Numbered from the stretch's first letter, positions 22,508 through 34,902 are shown. The stretch: 64,000 nt of DNA from Heloderma charlesbogerti (GCA_026122225.1 JANEZZ010001374.1:248001-312000), one strand, 5' to 3'. Notes: generated by a model from the letters alone, not told the origin. Numbers and translations: made by a program.

Positions 22508-24233
22508 ATTATTACCTCATTCACTTGCTTATTCTCATAGCATTCTTTCCCTATGTCAAGTTATTGGATTATTAGTTATAGATGTTTTATGAGGGAAGTA
22601 ATGTATCTATAGCTCTGACATTCTTGCAATTAACTGCCAAAGCCCTAATGAATGGTGTTTGCTCTGTTTCCAGGGTATAGCTGTGTGTTACCTATAATGC
22701 CATGACTTGTTTGCATATAGTAGTAATTGATGTCACTTACAGATGGTGTCCGTGAACTTAGAATTGGTTTGTTTACTTGCTAGGGACCCTGAGTGTGTGA
22801 TCTTCTAGCTCTGTCACAGTGGTATAGATTACATGTGTAGTCTGAGTATTTTCAAGGGACATAAATTACAGCAATTAAAATGAGCTAGAGGGGAGAGAGA
22901 GAAAGATGCATTATTAATTGGTATAGTCATTACAGGGCTGCAAAGAGCCTAAAAGAGATACACTGTCAATACTTAAGCACCAGAAGTGACGGAGCGTGTG
23001 CAACGACCGGTGATGGTAGTCAGAGCCTCGAGCCACTAAAGACATGGGCAATTATAGGAAGCTTTATGACTCTGCAGGTGGAGTTAAACTTGTTCCAACA
23101 TAGTAACAACGTGTTAAATTGGAATTTTTTGTTATTTTAAAGGAACAATGATTTTGAAATGATTACTTCCAGGGACAGGAATAGCATAATTTATGTCCTC
23201 TTAAGAATGTCAGCATTCATTGTAGTGAAGAATAGATACTTACAAAAATAACCAGCTCTGCAGTCTGGCAAATGCAAGAAGGTTTGTCTTCACCATTCTC
23301 ACAGGGCGGTGAAACACTGTAGAGCCTTATGATCACCTACAGGCCAATGTATCTATGTAGCTTTTCCAGTATGGAGGAAATCTCAGTGCACCAGCTGCCC
23401 AGTCTGTCTTCTTGTGCCAAAATAAATTGTCATGCTGCAATTTGTATGTGATGGCACGCACACTTTTTCCTGCATGAATATTATCTCAGTGTGGGAGAAA
23501 ATGGAATCTATGAAGTGTCCTCCAGACATAGGGATGGGGGGACCTGTGGGGTCTGAATCAATTATATGCAGTTTTACTAATGTTGTTGCTGTGGAAGTAC
23601 CGAGACAGCGAAGTTGCCAGAAGAATATTCCTTTGGATCTTGTTCCTGAGTTCAAAATGCTGTAACCACAGAAGTTTTATCTCACTTTTGAAAATCATAT
23701 GAGTCACTAAACATCAATACGGTTTATTTGCATAGGAATCTACATTTCACATGGGAAAATGGGCAGAGAACTTGTCCCAAAACTGTAAAGGGAGGGGGGA
23801 TTATCATTCAGCTGGCTGTCCTGCCCCTTTGCAAAACTTTTCTAGGGCCCTGCTCCTGTACCCCAACCTTTTGAGGAGTCCTTTTCACCCTTATCCTGCC
23901 CTCTGCAGTCCCTCACCTGGATGTTCAGGAATTTCAGGGTTCTTCATTGGCTTTCCTTACTCTCTCCTGTTCCCCAAATCTGGTATTTCCCAATGCATTC
24001 CTTTCCTCCCCCCCCCCTTCTAGCTCCCTAAATAAGCTCAGTAACCCTACTCTGCATTCAGGAGCAATCTCCAGAATGCAGATCAGCCCTATCACCCAGG
24101 AATCAAGCAATATTTCCAGCCAGCTGTTCCCTGGCTGGAACCAGGCACATCCTTTCCCCATTCCATATCATCCAGCCATTGGGCTGTTGCTGTGCCCTTC
24201 TACTCAAGAGTCTGTCCCACTCAACATCTGTGC
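22508..24233. other. Unassigned AT-rich sequence
   Basis: No gene or clear repeat. Parts of 22610-22950 are low in repeats and contain homeobox-like words (TGCATTATTAATTGG near 22908), but nothing decisive. Confidence 0.4.
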
Positions 24234-24580
24234 CAGGGGTAGGCAAACCTTTTGGGTCGTGGGCACTTTTGGCAGTTTGGGAAACTCTCCTGTGCTCCAC
24301 CACAAAACGACTGCCATGGGAGGCATGACAAAGGACAAGTAACCTGCCCAAAAGACTGAGTACAAGTCAGAAGTAGAATCTGACAATTCCTACTAAAATT
24401 TTTCTTTTAACCCACAGTTTCCAGCACCAACAGAAACCTATTTCACAGCAATCCCACCTACCATTAAGAAATGTGTTAATTTTTTTTTAAAAAGTGGGAG
24501 AGGTAGGGCCCCTTGGCAGGTGCCAAGAAAGGTGTCTGGTGGCGCATTGGTGCCTGGAAGCACCATATTGCCTACCCTGG
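24234..24580. mobile_element. hAT MITE candidate
   Basis: It begins CAGGGGTAGGCAAACC and ends ATTGCCTACCCTGG, giving terminal inverted repeats of CAGGG(G)TAGGCAA type. Flanks ATCTGTGC / ATCTATCC match at six of eight positions, a decayed 8-bp TSD. No coding capacity. Confidence 0.65.
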
Positions 24581-25844
24581 ATCTATCCCATATTCAGAGT
24601 TCTGTCTTCATTTTCCTTTCTTTTAAAGTCAAATCCATTTTACATAGAAAATTACCTAGTCATCTTACCATCATTGCATATCCCAGTAGTTTTCCAATCC
24701 ATAAATACTTAATTATAATCCATTTCCCAACCATGATGCAAGAACAGCTAATCACTACTTATGTTCACTTCCCAAAGTACCCTACGAACTGCTTTTACTT
24801 TAATTTTGCAGAGTGAGATAACTAGTTTCAGGCTGGAGCTATACTTTCCATAACAGCCTGTGTCTGTATTTTTATGTTGGCAGTTACCTTTTCAGGCTGA
24901 CTTCATAACCAAAGTCCAAAATACCAGTTTGAATCAAAGTCCCACGTTTCCACAGCTGTTGCACAGTTAAAGGAACTGGATGGAATCTGTAATCCCTCTC
25001 TCTTTGAAGTTACTATCCCTCTTGATAGCAAAAACATGCTTGAAATGATCATAATAAAAGGAAATAATAATTGGAAACAAAGAGATAAAAGGCCCTCATT
25101 TTTTGTCCTAACACCTTTCATGATTTCCATTGTATCAGGATATTTTTAAGGAGGGGCTCAAATTTCCTCATACTTCAAGGTAGCCATTTTAGAATAACAC
25201 AGAGAAGTGGAGTGTATCTGTCAGCTATAGCTTGACATGAGCAGATTGGTGAAAATTATATACAAACTGTGAATTATTTGACTCAGAAGTATGAAGATTT
25301 GTTTTAGTCTTCCAGCTTGTGATACATTGTTAGTATTGCTTGTGGTGCAGTTTCCCACCCGACCTTAGTCCACAGAAAAACTAAAAAGTAATCTGTGCAG
25401 TGTTGAAGATTGGGCACTTCAGAAAGCCTTTATTCTAGACAAGCAGATGAATGCAAGTATAATGCTATAAAATAAAAAAGGAACTATCTACCTAACATTT
25501 AAGTACTCAGCCGCTACTCTTCTACAAGTCTCAGCAACTGAAGAGACATAATAGTGTTACATGGGCCCCAATTCTTTGAGTGGTAAGAAGTGTCAGGGAT
25601 GCAGTGCCTCCTGAGTTTGGTGCCCTTGTTGGAAGAAGGTCACAGGAGGCTTATGGCATTTTGTAGTGTTTGTGTTTCTTTACAAGTATAGAGCTTGGAT
25701 CTGCGTGGAGTCTCACTTTTCAAATATCTCCTTTGTTAAGATATTTCATTAGCTATTGATGGCCTTCAGTCCAATCTCCCAAATAGAGGATCTGCCAAGC
25801 TAGAGTTATCCAACAGGTTTGACCCAGTTAGTAGTTCTCCTTTA
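24581..25844. other. Unassigned AT-rich sequence
   Basis: No gene or recognised repeat. Confidence 0.5.
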
Positions 25845-25905
25845 TAATCACAGAATCATAAGACTGGAAAGGTATTTAATTTATTGAAGTTATCCAGTCC
25901 AACCC
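25845..25905 (-). mobile_element. CR1 3'-end relic
   Basis: ATCACAGAATCATAAGACTGGAAAGG followed shortly by CCAGTCCAACCC is the CR1 terminus in reverse complement, decayed. Confidence 0.6.
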
Positions 25906-27339
25906 ATAGCAATAAGGGGGCATTTTTCCCCCTGAGTTAAAGGCAGCTTGAAAGAGGAATCACTGTTCATGGTGTTTCTACTTAACTGCTTTTGGTTCTG
26001 GTAAACAGATACTGCAGAGTTTTATGTTTTAAAAACCTGCCAAACTTATCTGACTAGCCTGAACAACATGTAATTATCTCAGTCCGATAAACTACGGTTT
26101 GTACAGGTTAGAAAATAGGCATTATGGCCACTGAGAAACACTGCTTTAGCAACCCCAGAATTACTGTATTAAGGCACAGTGAGTGAAGGAGACGAAGGAG
26201 CATATGGCTCAAATTGTTATGTCTGAAGAGATCCAGCAAGATAAAGGTGGTATGTGTGTACACCAGCTTATATCATGAAAAAAAGCAAAGCCTCTCACAA
26301 GCCATTTTCAGTTATCTCAAGAAATATTGTCTGTCTCCAGTCTTAGGGTGCATCTCATCTTGTTGGAGAAAGCATGAGTATAAGAAATGAGAGTGACCTA
26401 AATCTTCCATAACAATCAAGAGCCTTAGAGATCAAGGGAGCAGTAGGCAGTGACATAAAGGTAAAATTGCAGGGACTGGAAGCCATCTGGGCAGCATGTG
26501 TTGCACATGAGACCCCTACAGCAGGGTCTTCTACGTATCATCAGGTTCTTCTACATCAGCCCACACATTAATCCTTCTCCAATTAACTCAGGCGGTTGTG
26601 TGATAGGTCCCAGAGCCCTGTGGCTCAACAGTCACATGTGCAGCTCAATGGGCTGCTGCCCTTCATCACTTTCCACACAAGTGCTGCTCCCTTTGCCCAA
26701 GGCATGTTGTAGTTTGAAGGAGGCTGGCATTATGGTTGGAAAAATAATTTCCCAGCTTTTCTGTGGTCAGTTCAACCATAACTCACAAACCACCATAGGT
26801 TTTGCCACTGATATCACAGGTTTTGTTGGGAAGGATGTGGAGACCCTGGTGTTTATCAACACTGAAGTTGTAAAAGAAGATTTCCCTACATTTAGAGCAT
26901 GGGGGTACACCAGCCTGCCACCGCACACAATGGGGTTACTGAGAAGAATACAGTAACCACAATAGATTTCCCCTCCAAGGCATCATTCATGCTGGGGTTG
27001 GGTGCCTGGGGGTGAGGGCTCATGCCTGGAGTGGGCATCTGGAGGTGCGGGCTCCAGGCTGGGAGCACTGGTTTGGGGAGGAGCTCATGCCTGGATCTGC
27101 TGGGTGGGGGCTTAGGCTGGGGTCACAGCTCGTGCTGAGGGTGGTGGTCAGGGGGGAGCAGAAGTTGGAGGGGTGGTTTGGGGGGGTCATACTGGGGTCT
27201 CTGTAGTGGAGGCTCATGGCCAATCTAACCAGTGGGGTGGAAAGGGGGATCAGTAGAGGCAGAGCCAAGAAGGTCACTGGAAGTGGACCCGAGGGAGTGG
27301 ACCCTATTTTGCTATACACAAGCCTTTTGCTACACAGTT
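25906..27339. other. Unassigned sequence
   Basis: No known gene. A 152-codon open frame (26498-26956, plus) starts MLHMRPLQQGLLRIIRFF. It shows no recognised domain, and there is no sign of splice-linked neighbours, so it is not called as a gene. The stretch 26990-27200 is G-rich (TGGGGG repeats). Confidence 0.4.
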
Positions 27340-28190
27340 CAACCCACCAACCTCCCCTCCCAGACATTTCTCCAGAATAACAACACAGAGAAAGCAGTTT
27401 GTGGCAGAATTGACTTATTGAAAGCAATGGGGCGGGGGGGGGGAGGAAGAAACCCATTTCAACAGAGGCAAACTAGGGTGGCATACAATTAAAGCCTATG
27501 ACTGCAAGAGAGAGAGAGAGTCTGGGCTACATAATCACAGCATACCAAGTTCACAGATCTAATAGAGAGTAGGCTTTTTTTTAAGTGGCTTAAAAACACC
27601 TCCCCCCCCCCTGGTTTATCCAGAGTATGTCACAACACAGAGAAAGGTATTTGTAGACAAGCCCACTTCACCAAGATTTAAATGAAAGGGAGATGGGAGA
27701 CCAGGAAACCCATTTCACACACAGGCAAACTGAGGCAACAGGCAATGAAGAGTCAGTAATTCTAAGTGGGAGAGTTTGGGTTACATAATCCTAGGGTGTT
27801 TTCTTTTGAAGTGTGGCCGAGCAAGCCTTAAACAGGAGGAATTTAGCCAGGGATATGTATTAATGTGTACCACCAAAAGGAAAGAAAGGATTTTTAGAAC
27901 CACATGTTCACAATGTGACTCAGATGCATTATAAGCAAAACAAAATGGATTCCAGGCCCAAATTTACAAACAGTTTAACCCCCCTCCCCCGCCCACCTCC
28001 TGCAAATACATCCAGAGTAACAGCACAGATGAAGCAATTTCTAGCAGAACACTGAAAGCAAAAGGAGGGGGGGTAGAGGGGAAAAAACCCATTGCTCACA
28101 CACATACACATGCTTACATGGGAGTAAGCACCATTGAATTCAGTGAGACATACTTCTGAGACATACATACTACATAGGATATCCCATCAT
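27340..28190. repeat. Three diverged tandem-like repeats
   Basis: A block reading C-rich run, TCCAGA(A/G)TA, CA(A/G)CACAGA(G/T)(A/G)AAG, then purine-rich sequence and an AACCCAT word recurs at about 27350-27470, 27600-27720 and 27975-28095. Copies are diverged and unequally spaced. I do not recognise the family. Confidence 0.45.
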
Positions 28191-29756
28191 TTAAAAGCAC
28201 TTGGCACACACAAGCAAATAATGCCAATGTGTATTCTATCACAACAACAACAACAACAGTGCCATCTTAAGTTGTAGCAGCAGAAACTGAGAAGGATTTG
28301 TATTAAGGATAGAATCCACCAACACAAAGCACTATATACAAACACACACACACACACAGCAAGCCCCAATACGTTGTTACATAATGTGGCAGCACAGATT
28401 TAAATGCAGTCCCCTTACCCCTATTTATTCAGTCACAGCCCCATGGAAATATAAAATGCGACTCAGCCACCCTGCTGCAGGGGCAGGGCATAGCCCCTGT
28501 AATTCCCTCTCTCTGCCTTGATCGATTGACCTGGACCAAGCTACTCTGCCATGGGGCTCCAAAGGTCCCCTTTAAATCCCTTCCCCTCCCCTCTGGCTGC
28601 ATGCCACAGCTCAGCGCCAACATTCCAAAGGCTCCAGCCAACTTCCCTCAATACAAACAAATGGGGTTTGGGGGGGGAGTGGAAGCTCATATCTTCCCCT
28701 TGACTGATCTTACTGGATTTCCACCTCAGTGCTAGTTATCCCATTCTCTCCCAGCCTGGCACGTTTGGCAGCTTTCCATCCATATTTCACCAGACAGGTG
28801 GTTGGTCACACATTTTCACTCTTTTTTCTTGAATTTTCACACTCAAAAAAAATTTCAACCATAGCCTGTGCACTACAAGAACTCCCCATGGACTACTGTC
28901 TCAAAGGGCAGTGCTAACTTCTGTCCATGAGGCCCTACATAAGGGGCAAATCCTTTTTCATGATAACATCCCATAATAAAGTTTTTAATGCACCAAACTT
29001 AGCTAATCCATTGAAAAATTACATAGCTATCTACCTGCAGAATTTGGGGCAGATTGGGCAAGGGGGAGCTTAGCTATGCCCCCCAAACTGACTTTTTGCC
29101 CCTATGGGAAAAACACGCAGAATGGTGTTCCTGTCCATAACTATAGGTGGCCCTATTGGGCCACCCACAATCCACAAGGTTCCCCCTTTAATTAACGAAA
29201 TCTAAGAACCCAACTAAAACCAGTTACCAGGGACAGATATAGATATCAAGTGGCATGTAAATCTCAACCCAGAATACACAGATGTAGCTTTTAGACAAAG
29301 AATTAGAATTCCTAACCAGTTGTTGTCTCCCAGTACTCACAAAACACTTGTCTTCTGCTGTTTGTAGGAACGCAGATTTCCTGTACTTCTTCCTCTCTCT
29401 CCAGATTTTTCAACATTCCCTGTGATTAGCTTTGCTGTACAATTGCCAAAATTAATATTCTCTGTTGCTTTAGAGAAGCTGAGTGGTGTCAGAGTTCAGC
29501 TGCTGTTTTTCTACAAAGGCCTCTTCCTGCCAAATAGGAGTCCTCTGAGTCCCTCACATTGTTTAAAAATAAATTACCAGCCAGATTCTGAATCAGCATG
29601 CAGTTGCCCTTGGATTGGGCAGTTGTACACAGAAGCTATGAAAGCAGCATACATATAAGGTGCACTACTAAAACCACTCCCTTCTACCAAGAGTCAAATA
29701 CAGGTGCACGGGTTTGTGTGATATATTGATTTGTGAGTTGCTGATTAGTGTTTGCT
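28191..29756. other. Unassigned sequence
   Basis: No gene. It contains a short ACACAC run at about 28340-28358 and an AAC repeat near 28241-28257. Confidence 0.5.
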
Positions 29757-30513
29757 TAACAGTTTTTCAATCTGTGATCCAGAGACCCCTGGGGTTCCTT
29801 AGAAGCTTATTAGGGTCTCCTCAGTGAGAAGGTATGTAACTGTGAACAATCTTCCCTGAAAGACAAACTTCCCCTACAGGGAAAGCCACAGAAGAGTGTT
29901 GGATTGCTGAAGGGTTTACAGAGGGTTGCTGGGATAACAATGAATGTTGGGTTGCTGGGGTAATAATGAGACCCATGGGCTGAGCAGCAATCCCTGTGAA
30001 CTGACAGTGGGCCCTAGGACAGGATCGTCTCCAACACATTCATATGTTCCACAGTAGGGAAGTCAACAGCTGTGTTTTGATGCAATGCTATACCAGAACG
30101 AGCCTAACCTCACCATCACCACAGCATGTGCACTCCCTCCACCCCCTCCCAGTTCAGCTGATATTGGAAGCGTCTTCATATTCACCACCATTTAGTATGT
30201 TGCCTGAACCCTAAACTGTGGTTAATCTTCCTTAACTATGGTTAGTGAAAACAAGCCAACTTCATAAACTGTGGTCTGGAGTTGCCTTGTTTCCACTAAG
30301 CATAGCCAAGTTTAACCACAGTTAGTCCAGGCTTGAATAGCACAGCAAGCTGTGCTAATCTAAAATGGAAGCAGAAGATTCCAAACTATCCCTCATGGCT
30401 ATGCTACACAGATATCAAGGAGCATGCAAGCCCAAGGAAGGCTAGGTTCTTAATACTAAACTATGTTTTACTAAGGATTCCCCTGAAGGTAGAAAGTTTG
30501 AAAACCACTGGTT
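29757..30513. mobile_element. hAT-like element candidate with degenerate termini
   Basis: The left end AACAGTTTTTCAATCTGTGATCC and the right end AAAGTTTGAAAACCACTG are imperfect inverted complements of the CAGTGGTTTTCAAACT type common in hAT relics. The interior includes a partly palindromic tract (about 30200-30325) with AAACTGTGGTTAA-like words. No TSD is certain. Confidence 0.4.
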
Positions 30514-30977
30514 TGATTTTCAGAAACTGGTTTTGTTGCTGACCTGTAAAGCCTTGAACATCTCAGGACTAGGCTCTGTGGGAGAGTGCCTCCATATAGA
30601 CTAGCCTATTCACTTCTAAAGCCCTCCTGCGCATGACGCATTTAAGGGAGGTACCATGGTGAGAAAAAGTTTGTAAACCCTAATGCTAATTACAGAAGTT
30701 CCATAGTTTTACTGTGATAGCCTTCGTGAATCAAAACCAGTCCTTTTCTAAATATCCAGTAGGTTTTATATTAACCAATTAACCATGTCTTGTGAAATCA
30801 AATGATGTATAAATTAGGCAAACAATGAATACAAGAGTCAGGGTTTGTGCAAAAGTAAGTGAACCCCTGGTTGCATCAGCTCAATTAAAGGGAATAATGA
30901 GGTAGATTTTCAGGAGTGAGTTTGGGAGGCCCCACCCTATAAAAGGATCAGAAACTTTGTGAGCTTGGTCTTCACCA

Positions 30978-31757
30978 CATGGTTGTGTGGAAATACATCA
31001 TTCCACGATCAAAAGATATCTCTGAGGTCCTCAGAAAAGCAGTTATTGCTGCTCATAGGGATGTTGAAGAAATCCTCCATGGACCCCAATGAGACCAGAT
31101 TCTATTGAATCTGGCCCCCCGAAGTCCGTGGAGGATCGGATCTCTTACCTGCAAGAGGAATCCTCGCTGGCCGGATCCTCCCCACTGGTCGGCTCTGGAG
31201 TGGATTGACTGCGGCTGCACATGGCATCCGGGACGCCATTTGTGGCCGTAAAGGCCTTCGTTTAAGCTAAATGCAGCTGTAAATGGCTGCATTTACCTTA
31301 AACTAAGGCCTTTACAGCCACAAATGGTGTCCTTGGACGCCATTTGCGGCTGCAGTTACTCCAGCCCACCAGCGATACAGCAATGGCTGCTGTATCGCTA
31401 GAACTTCGGAGCCGGCCGGCAGCTCTGCGGACTCGTCGCAGAGCAGAGCCGGCCAGCGAGGATTCCTGGGGGGAGGGACAGATTGCCTCCCCCCCCCACA
31501 GATGCAAGGCAAGGGGGTTTCGTACACCCCTAGCTGCTCATCAGTTTGGAAAAGGTTACAAAGCCATTTCTAAGGACTCTGGGCTCCACCAATCCACTGT
31601 CAGACAGATAGTCTACAAATGGAGAAGGTTCAAGACCACAGTTACTCTACCCAGAATCTCTCCAAGAACAAGCCAGCACATCATCCAGGAAGTCAAAAAG
31701 AAGCCCAGAGTAACATCCAAGGATCTGCAGGCCGTTCACGCCATGGCTAATGTGAGT
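30978..31757 (+). pseudogene. Tc1 transposase N-terminal DNA-binding domain, interrupted
   Basis: The coding sequence begins near the ATG at 30978 and reads (WKYI)IPRSKDISEVLRKAVIAA up to the hAT insert at 31056, then resumes at 31541 with HQFGKGYKAISKDSGLHQ, STVRQIVYKWRRFKTT and SPRTSQHIIQEVKKKPRVTS. These are the two helix-turn-helix subdomains that bind the element ends in Tc1 transposases. The DDE catalytic domain is absent, so the product could at most bind DNA, and the insert breaks the frame. Confidence 0.8.
31056..31532. mobile_element. Palindromic hAT MITE, short copy, perfect 8-bp TSD
   Basis: It starts TAGGGATGTTGAAGAAATCC and ends CGTACACCCCTA, bounded by GCTGCTCA at 31048-31055 and 31533-31540. 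A long imperfect palindrome (about 31211-31352, centre about 31281) contains GACGCCATTTGTGGC / GCCACAAATGGTGTC arms, and a second hairpin lies at 31369-31400 (AGCGATACAGCA / TGCTGTATCGCT). The ends match the copies at 39257-40147 and 46192-46956. No coding capacity. Confidence 0.9.
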
Positions 31758-31765
31758 GTTTTCAG

Positions 31766-32814
31766 TGGTGGCCCTACATCTTTGGATTTCTGTCCTGAAA
31801 AAGGAATGCATGCCCCCATCTATCCCAGTTTTTAAATGGAACTGTAAAAACGTTTATGTTTCAGTCTATTTTTATTGATGTGTTGCATGCTGGGTTTTAA
31901 AGTGGCACTGCTGTTTTTAGTTTGGAATTCAATTGTTATTTGTATCATTTTTACATTTATATGTGTTAAGGAGTTTGTCTTACACCTTAAGAGTACATCT
32001 TGAAAGGTGGCTTATACTTTCCTTAAAAAATGAATTAAAATAACTTTTATTTGCAGGAAGCTGTTGTTGTTGTGTGTATGTTTACATGGGGATTTAAAAG
32101 TGACTTCTCCTTCAGCCTGAAGTGGCATAGACAACACCTCAGGATTCTGCCATATGTGCAGACCTGGCTTATATCACATCTAACAGCAAATTATCACTGG
32201 GGATTTGTCCTGCATTAAAAGGAGTACTTTCACTGGTACAGTATTAACATGAATGGACATGTTGTGTAGTTATTATCTTATTGCTCAGTAACATCATAAA
32301 CCTTCCAACTGGCGTTTTTTCATGTGTTCTTTTATCTTTTCATTATAGAGCCAGATTTTCACTCTCACAGTGGCCAACCCACCTTCAGTTACTTGCTTCA
32401 ATCTTGAATGTGGGAACTGTGTCAAAAAATATTTTGTCATGCTAAATAATTTGCAGTTGGGCTCTGCCAAAACGTCTAGCTTTAATCTCCAGATGGAGAC
32501 ATCAGGATAAGCCAGAGCAAATGACATGAATTTCCTCTCGCAGACTAGTTCTGGCATAAACAATCATTTGACAGGTGATTACTTTGGGCTGTGAACACCT
32601 GATAGTTAACATCATCAGTAAAGGCTGGTTACTCCAACTAGTCCTGCTTCGCTTTACAGTATCTAGTCAAATTTCTTTCTTGTGGCCTTTTTGTTTGGCA
32701 GTCTAGAACTGAAAGGTTCTCTGGAGATTTGGTGAATTTTTAACCTAATTGCTCTTCAGGACACTGCAATACAGTAGTATGAACTGCGGCATTACATATA
32801 TGATAAGCACAGAT
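31766..32814. other. Unassigned AT-rich sequence
   Basis: No gene or recognised repeat. Confidence 0.5.
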
Positions 32815-33115
32815 TTATTTAATTACTGTTATTTATATAGTGCCATCAATTTACATAACACTTTTCAAAGTGTCATAAAACAAAAACCCATAGATCCCTG
32901 CCCAAATGAGCTTACAAACTAAAATTTACCAAAGGAGGCAACAACTGGGAAAGGGAAGACTACAGCAGCAGGTTAGTAGGAACAATTTATGGAGATGCCA
33001 CAACACATAGTTTGGTTTAGTTTCAATAGGGGATGAGGACTAAGTAATTGAGCCAAAGGCTTCATAGAAGAGGTTGTCTTTTGACAGATGATTTGAAGGT
33101 TGGAAGATTTATATA
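32815..33115 (-). mobile_element. LINE 3'-end relic, probably L2-like
   Basis: The plus strand reads TATTTATATAGTGCCATCAA, then CCCTGCCCAAATGAGCTTAC and later TCTTTTGACAGATGATTTGA. In reverse complement these match the usual order of an RT C-terminus, a 3' UTR with GTAAGCTCATTTGGGCAGGG, and the GCACTATATAAATA end of an L2-like LINE. Heavily decayed. Confidence 0.45.
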
Positions 33116-33694
33116 GCCATAGAGATGAAATAAGCAAGTCGTAGGTCAAAAGAGCACTGCAAGCACATCTTGTCCATAAAGCACTCTTATTCAGTGTGCT
33201 GCAACTTAGGAGTAAAAAAAACTAGTATTAAGTTCCTAGTGCTCATGATCTCAGAGACAATGCAGAGAAAGTTAGTCAAGGCTAATTCCTGTTCAGTGGG
33301 TCTCCTGATTTTTTTCTGGATTGCAATAATTATCTTGAGACATGGGACTGTGATATGTCTGACAACTCCCAACATATAAAATGTGCACTGATTTTAGATT
33401 TAATTATTTGCTGTCAGGATTTTAAGTTCCCATATTTTGAATATTTAAAATAGGCAATACTACAACTCAGTGTTTGGAAGAAGCAGCTTGCTGCACTTCC
33501 CAACATGCCACAAATGTGCTTTCTACTTAATGTCACTCTTGTGTATGGCCAGATTAAGTAACCCATGGGTTAAAGAGGCTGCAGCCCCGAGCCCACCATC
33601 TCAGAAGGTCACTAGGTGGCCCAAATTCCCAATCTTCAAATTAAAAAAAAAAAAGAGCTAGTCTCTAATCCTAGATACAAAATTAGGATTTTGT
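33116..33694. other. Unassigned sequence
   Basis: No gene or recognised repeat. Confidence 0.5.
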
Positions 33695-33893
33695 ATCTGT
33701 GCAGGCACTATTTGTGTGTGCAGGCACTATTTTGTGCAGGCACTATTTTGTGCAGGCACTTTGTGAGAAATAAGCCTGGTATCTTTCAGTGTGTTTAGTT
33801 TAGTCAATGAAAATGTGCAGGCACTATTTTGTGCAGTCACTTTGTGAGAAACAAGCCTGGTATCTTTCAGTGTGTTTAGTTTAGTCAATTAAT
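33695..33893. repeat. Nested tandem repeat (about 18-bp unit within an about 80-bp duplication)
   Basis: The unit TGTGCAGGCACTATTT occurs four to five times near 33698-33755. A longer unit, running from GTGCAGGCACTATTTTGTGCA through GTGTTTAGTTTAGTCAAT, is present twice (about 33733-33809 and 33813-33888) with few differences, so two rounds of tandem duplication are visible. Confidence 0.85.
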
Positions 33894-34109
33894 GAAGTAG
33901 TCACAGCTATAATTTAAATTTCAGGAGAAGTGTTAGCCATAGAGATAAGTATAGAGTGACTTCCTGGCTCACAACCCTTGTGGAGAAGTGATAGCTGCCA
34001 GAGAAAACAATTGAGAAATCCAAAATTCATTTTTTTGTTTGTTACTGAATGTGTAAATATTTAAAGTCACCCAGCCAATGCACCAACATTATTATACCAA
34101 TGTTAATAG

Positions 34110-34175
34110 AGAGCTTTGGCTATTGGGCAGTATAGAAATAAATAAATACAATAGAATACAATAGAATACAATACC
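34110..34175 (+). mobile_element. L2 tail relic with ATAGAATACA repeat
   Basis: AGAGCTTTGGCTATTGGGCAGTATAGAAATAAATAAATA is the terminal L2 phrase seen at 1190-1235, followed by three ATAGAATACA units. Confidence 0.7.
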
Positions 34176-34404
34176 CATATTGTGGGGGGGGGGTTGGAGG
34201 CGGCACTGTGCCTGAACATGGGTTATGTCAGCCCTGCAAAGTAGTCCATTGTTTTTATGCCCATATTATTGGGAGGGAGAGACAGCGAGAGTAGTGTAGT
34301 CTAGAGTTGTTACCTAGTCTGCTGGTGTGTTGGATTTTTTTGGGAGGGGGGAAGTGTGGAGTAGGGGCTGTGAAGTTAAGGGCTAAGAGAATGTTTGCAT
34401 AATG

Positions 34405-34545
34405 TTTAGTAACAGTGCAATTCTCTACATATACTTAAAGAAGTCAGACCTATTGAGCTACATGGGGCTGAGTCTCAGGTAAGAGGGTATAGGATTGCGA
34501 GGCTGTAATCCTATACCCTCTTATCTGAGAGTAAGCCCCATTTAG
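34405..34545. mobile_element. Inverted pair of MITE ends
   Basis: Two arms, CTCAGGTAAGAGGGTATAGGATT (34474-34496) and AATCCTATACCCTCTTATCTGAG (34507-34529), face each other around a short GCGAGGCTGT spacer, with further complementarity outward (CATGGGGCT / AGCCCCAT). The ends are of the CAATCCTA type. Confidence 0.6.
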
Positions 34546-34577
34546 CTCTGGGACTTGCTTGTTTGATTAGACATACA

Positions 34578-34902
34578 GCACATAGACTGTGGAATTCACT
34601 ATCACAAGATGTAGCGATGGCCACCAATTTCGATGGTTTTAAAAGGGGGTTAGACAAATTCCTGGAGAAGAAGGCTATCAGTGGCTACTAGTCCTGCTGT
34701 CTCTATGCTACCTCCAGTATCAGAGGCACTATTCCTATGTACACCAGTTGCTGGGGAACATAGGCAGGAGGGTGCTGGTGCACTCATGTCCTGTTTGTGG
34801 GTTTCCCATAGACAGCTGGTCAGCTACTGTGTGAACAGAATGCTGAACTAGATGGACCCTTGGTCTGATCCAGCAGGGCTCCTCTTATGTCCTTATACAT
34901 GG
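34578..34902 (+). mobile_element. CR1 LINE 3' end
   Basis: TGGAATTCACTATCACAAGATGTAG at the left, TTAGACAAATTCCTGGAGAAG inside and GATGGACCCTTGGTCTGATCCAGCAGGGCTC near the right end are characteristic of the last 300 bp of a CR1 family. It is 5'-truncated and lacks an open frame. Confidence 0.8.

Larger units (their letters stand above)
30650..31765 (+). mobile_element. Tc1/mariner element, 5' part, split by a hAT MITE
   Basis: The left terminus reads CATGGTGAGAAAAAGTTTGTAAACCC, a typical Tc1-type end, and a second GTGCAAAAGTAAGTGAACCCC block lies at 30848, as in Tc1 elements with inner repeats. The transposase frame follows and stops matching the family at about 31765. The catalytic domain and right terminus are missing. 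Confidence 0.8.

Noticed and set aside
26498..26956. 152-codon open frame on the plus strand as a possible host gene
   Set aside because: No recognised domain, no neighbouring exons, and length is within what chance allows in a 64-kb window.
33695..33893. CRISPR-like repeat array
   Set aside because: Units are contiguous tandem copies without unique spacers, in a vertebrate genome.
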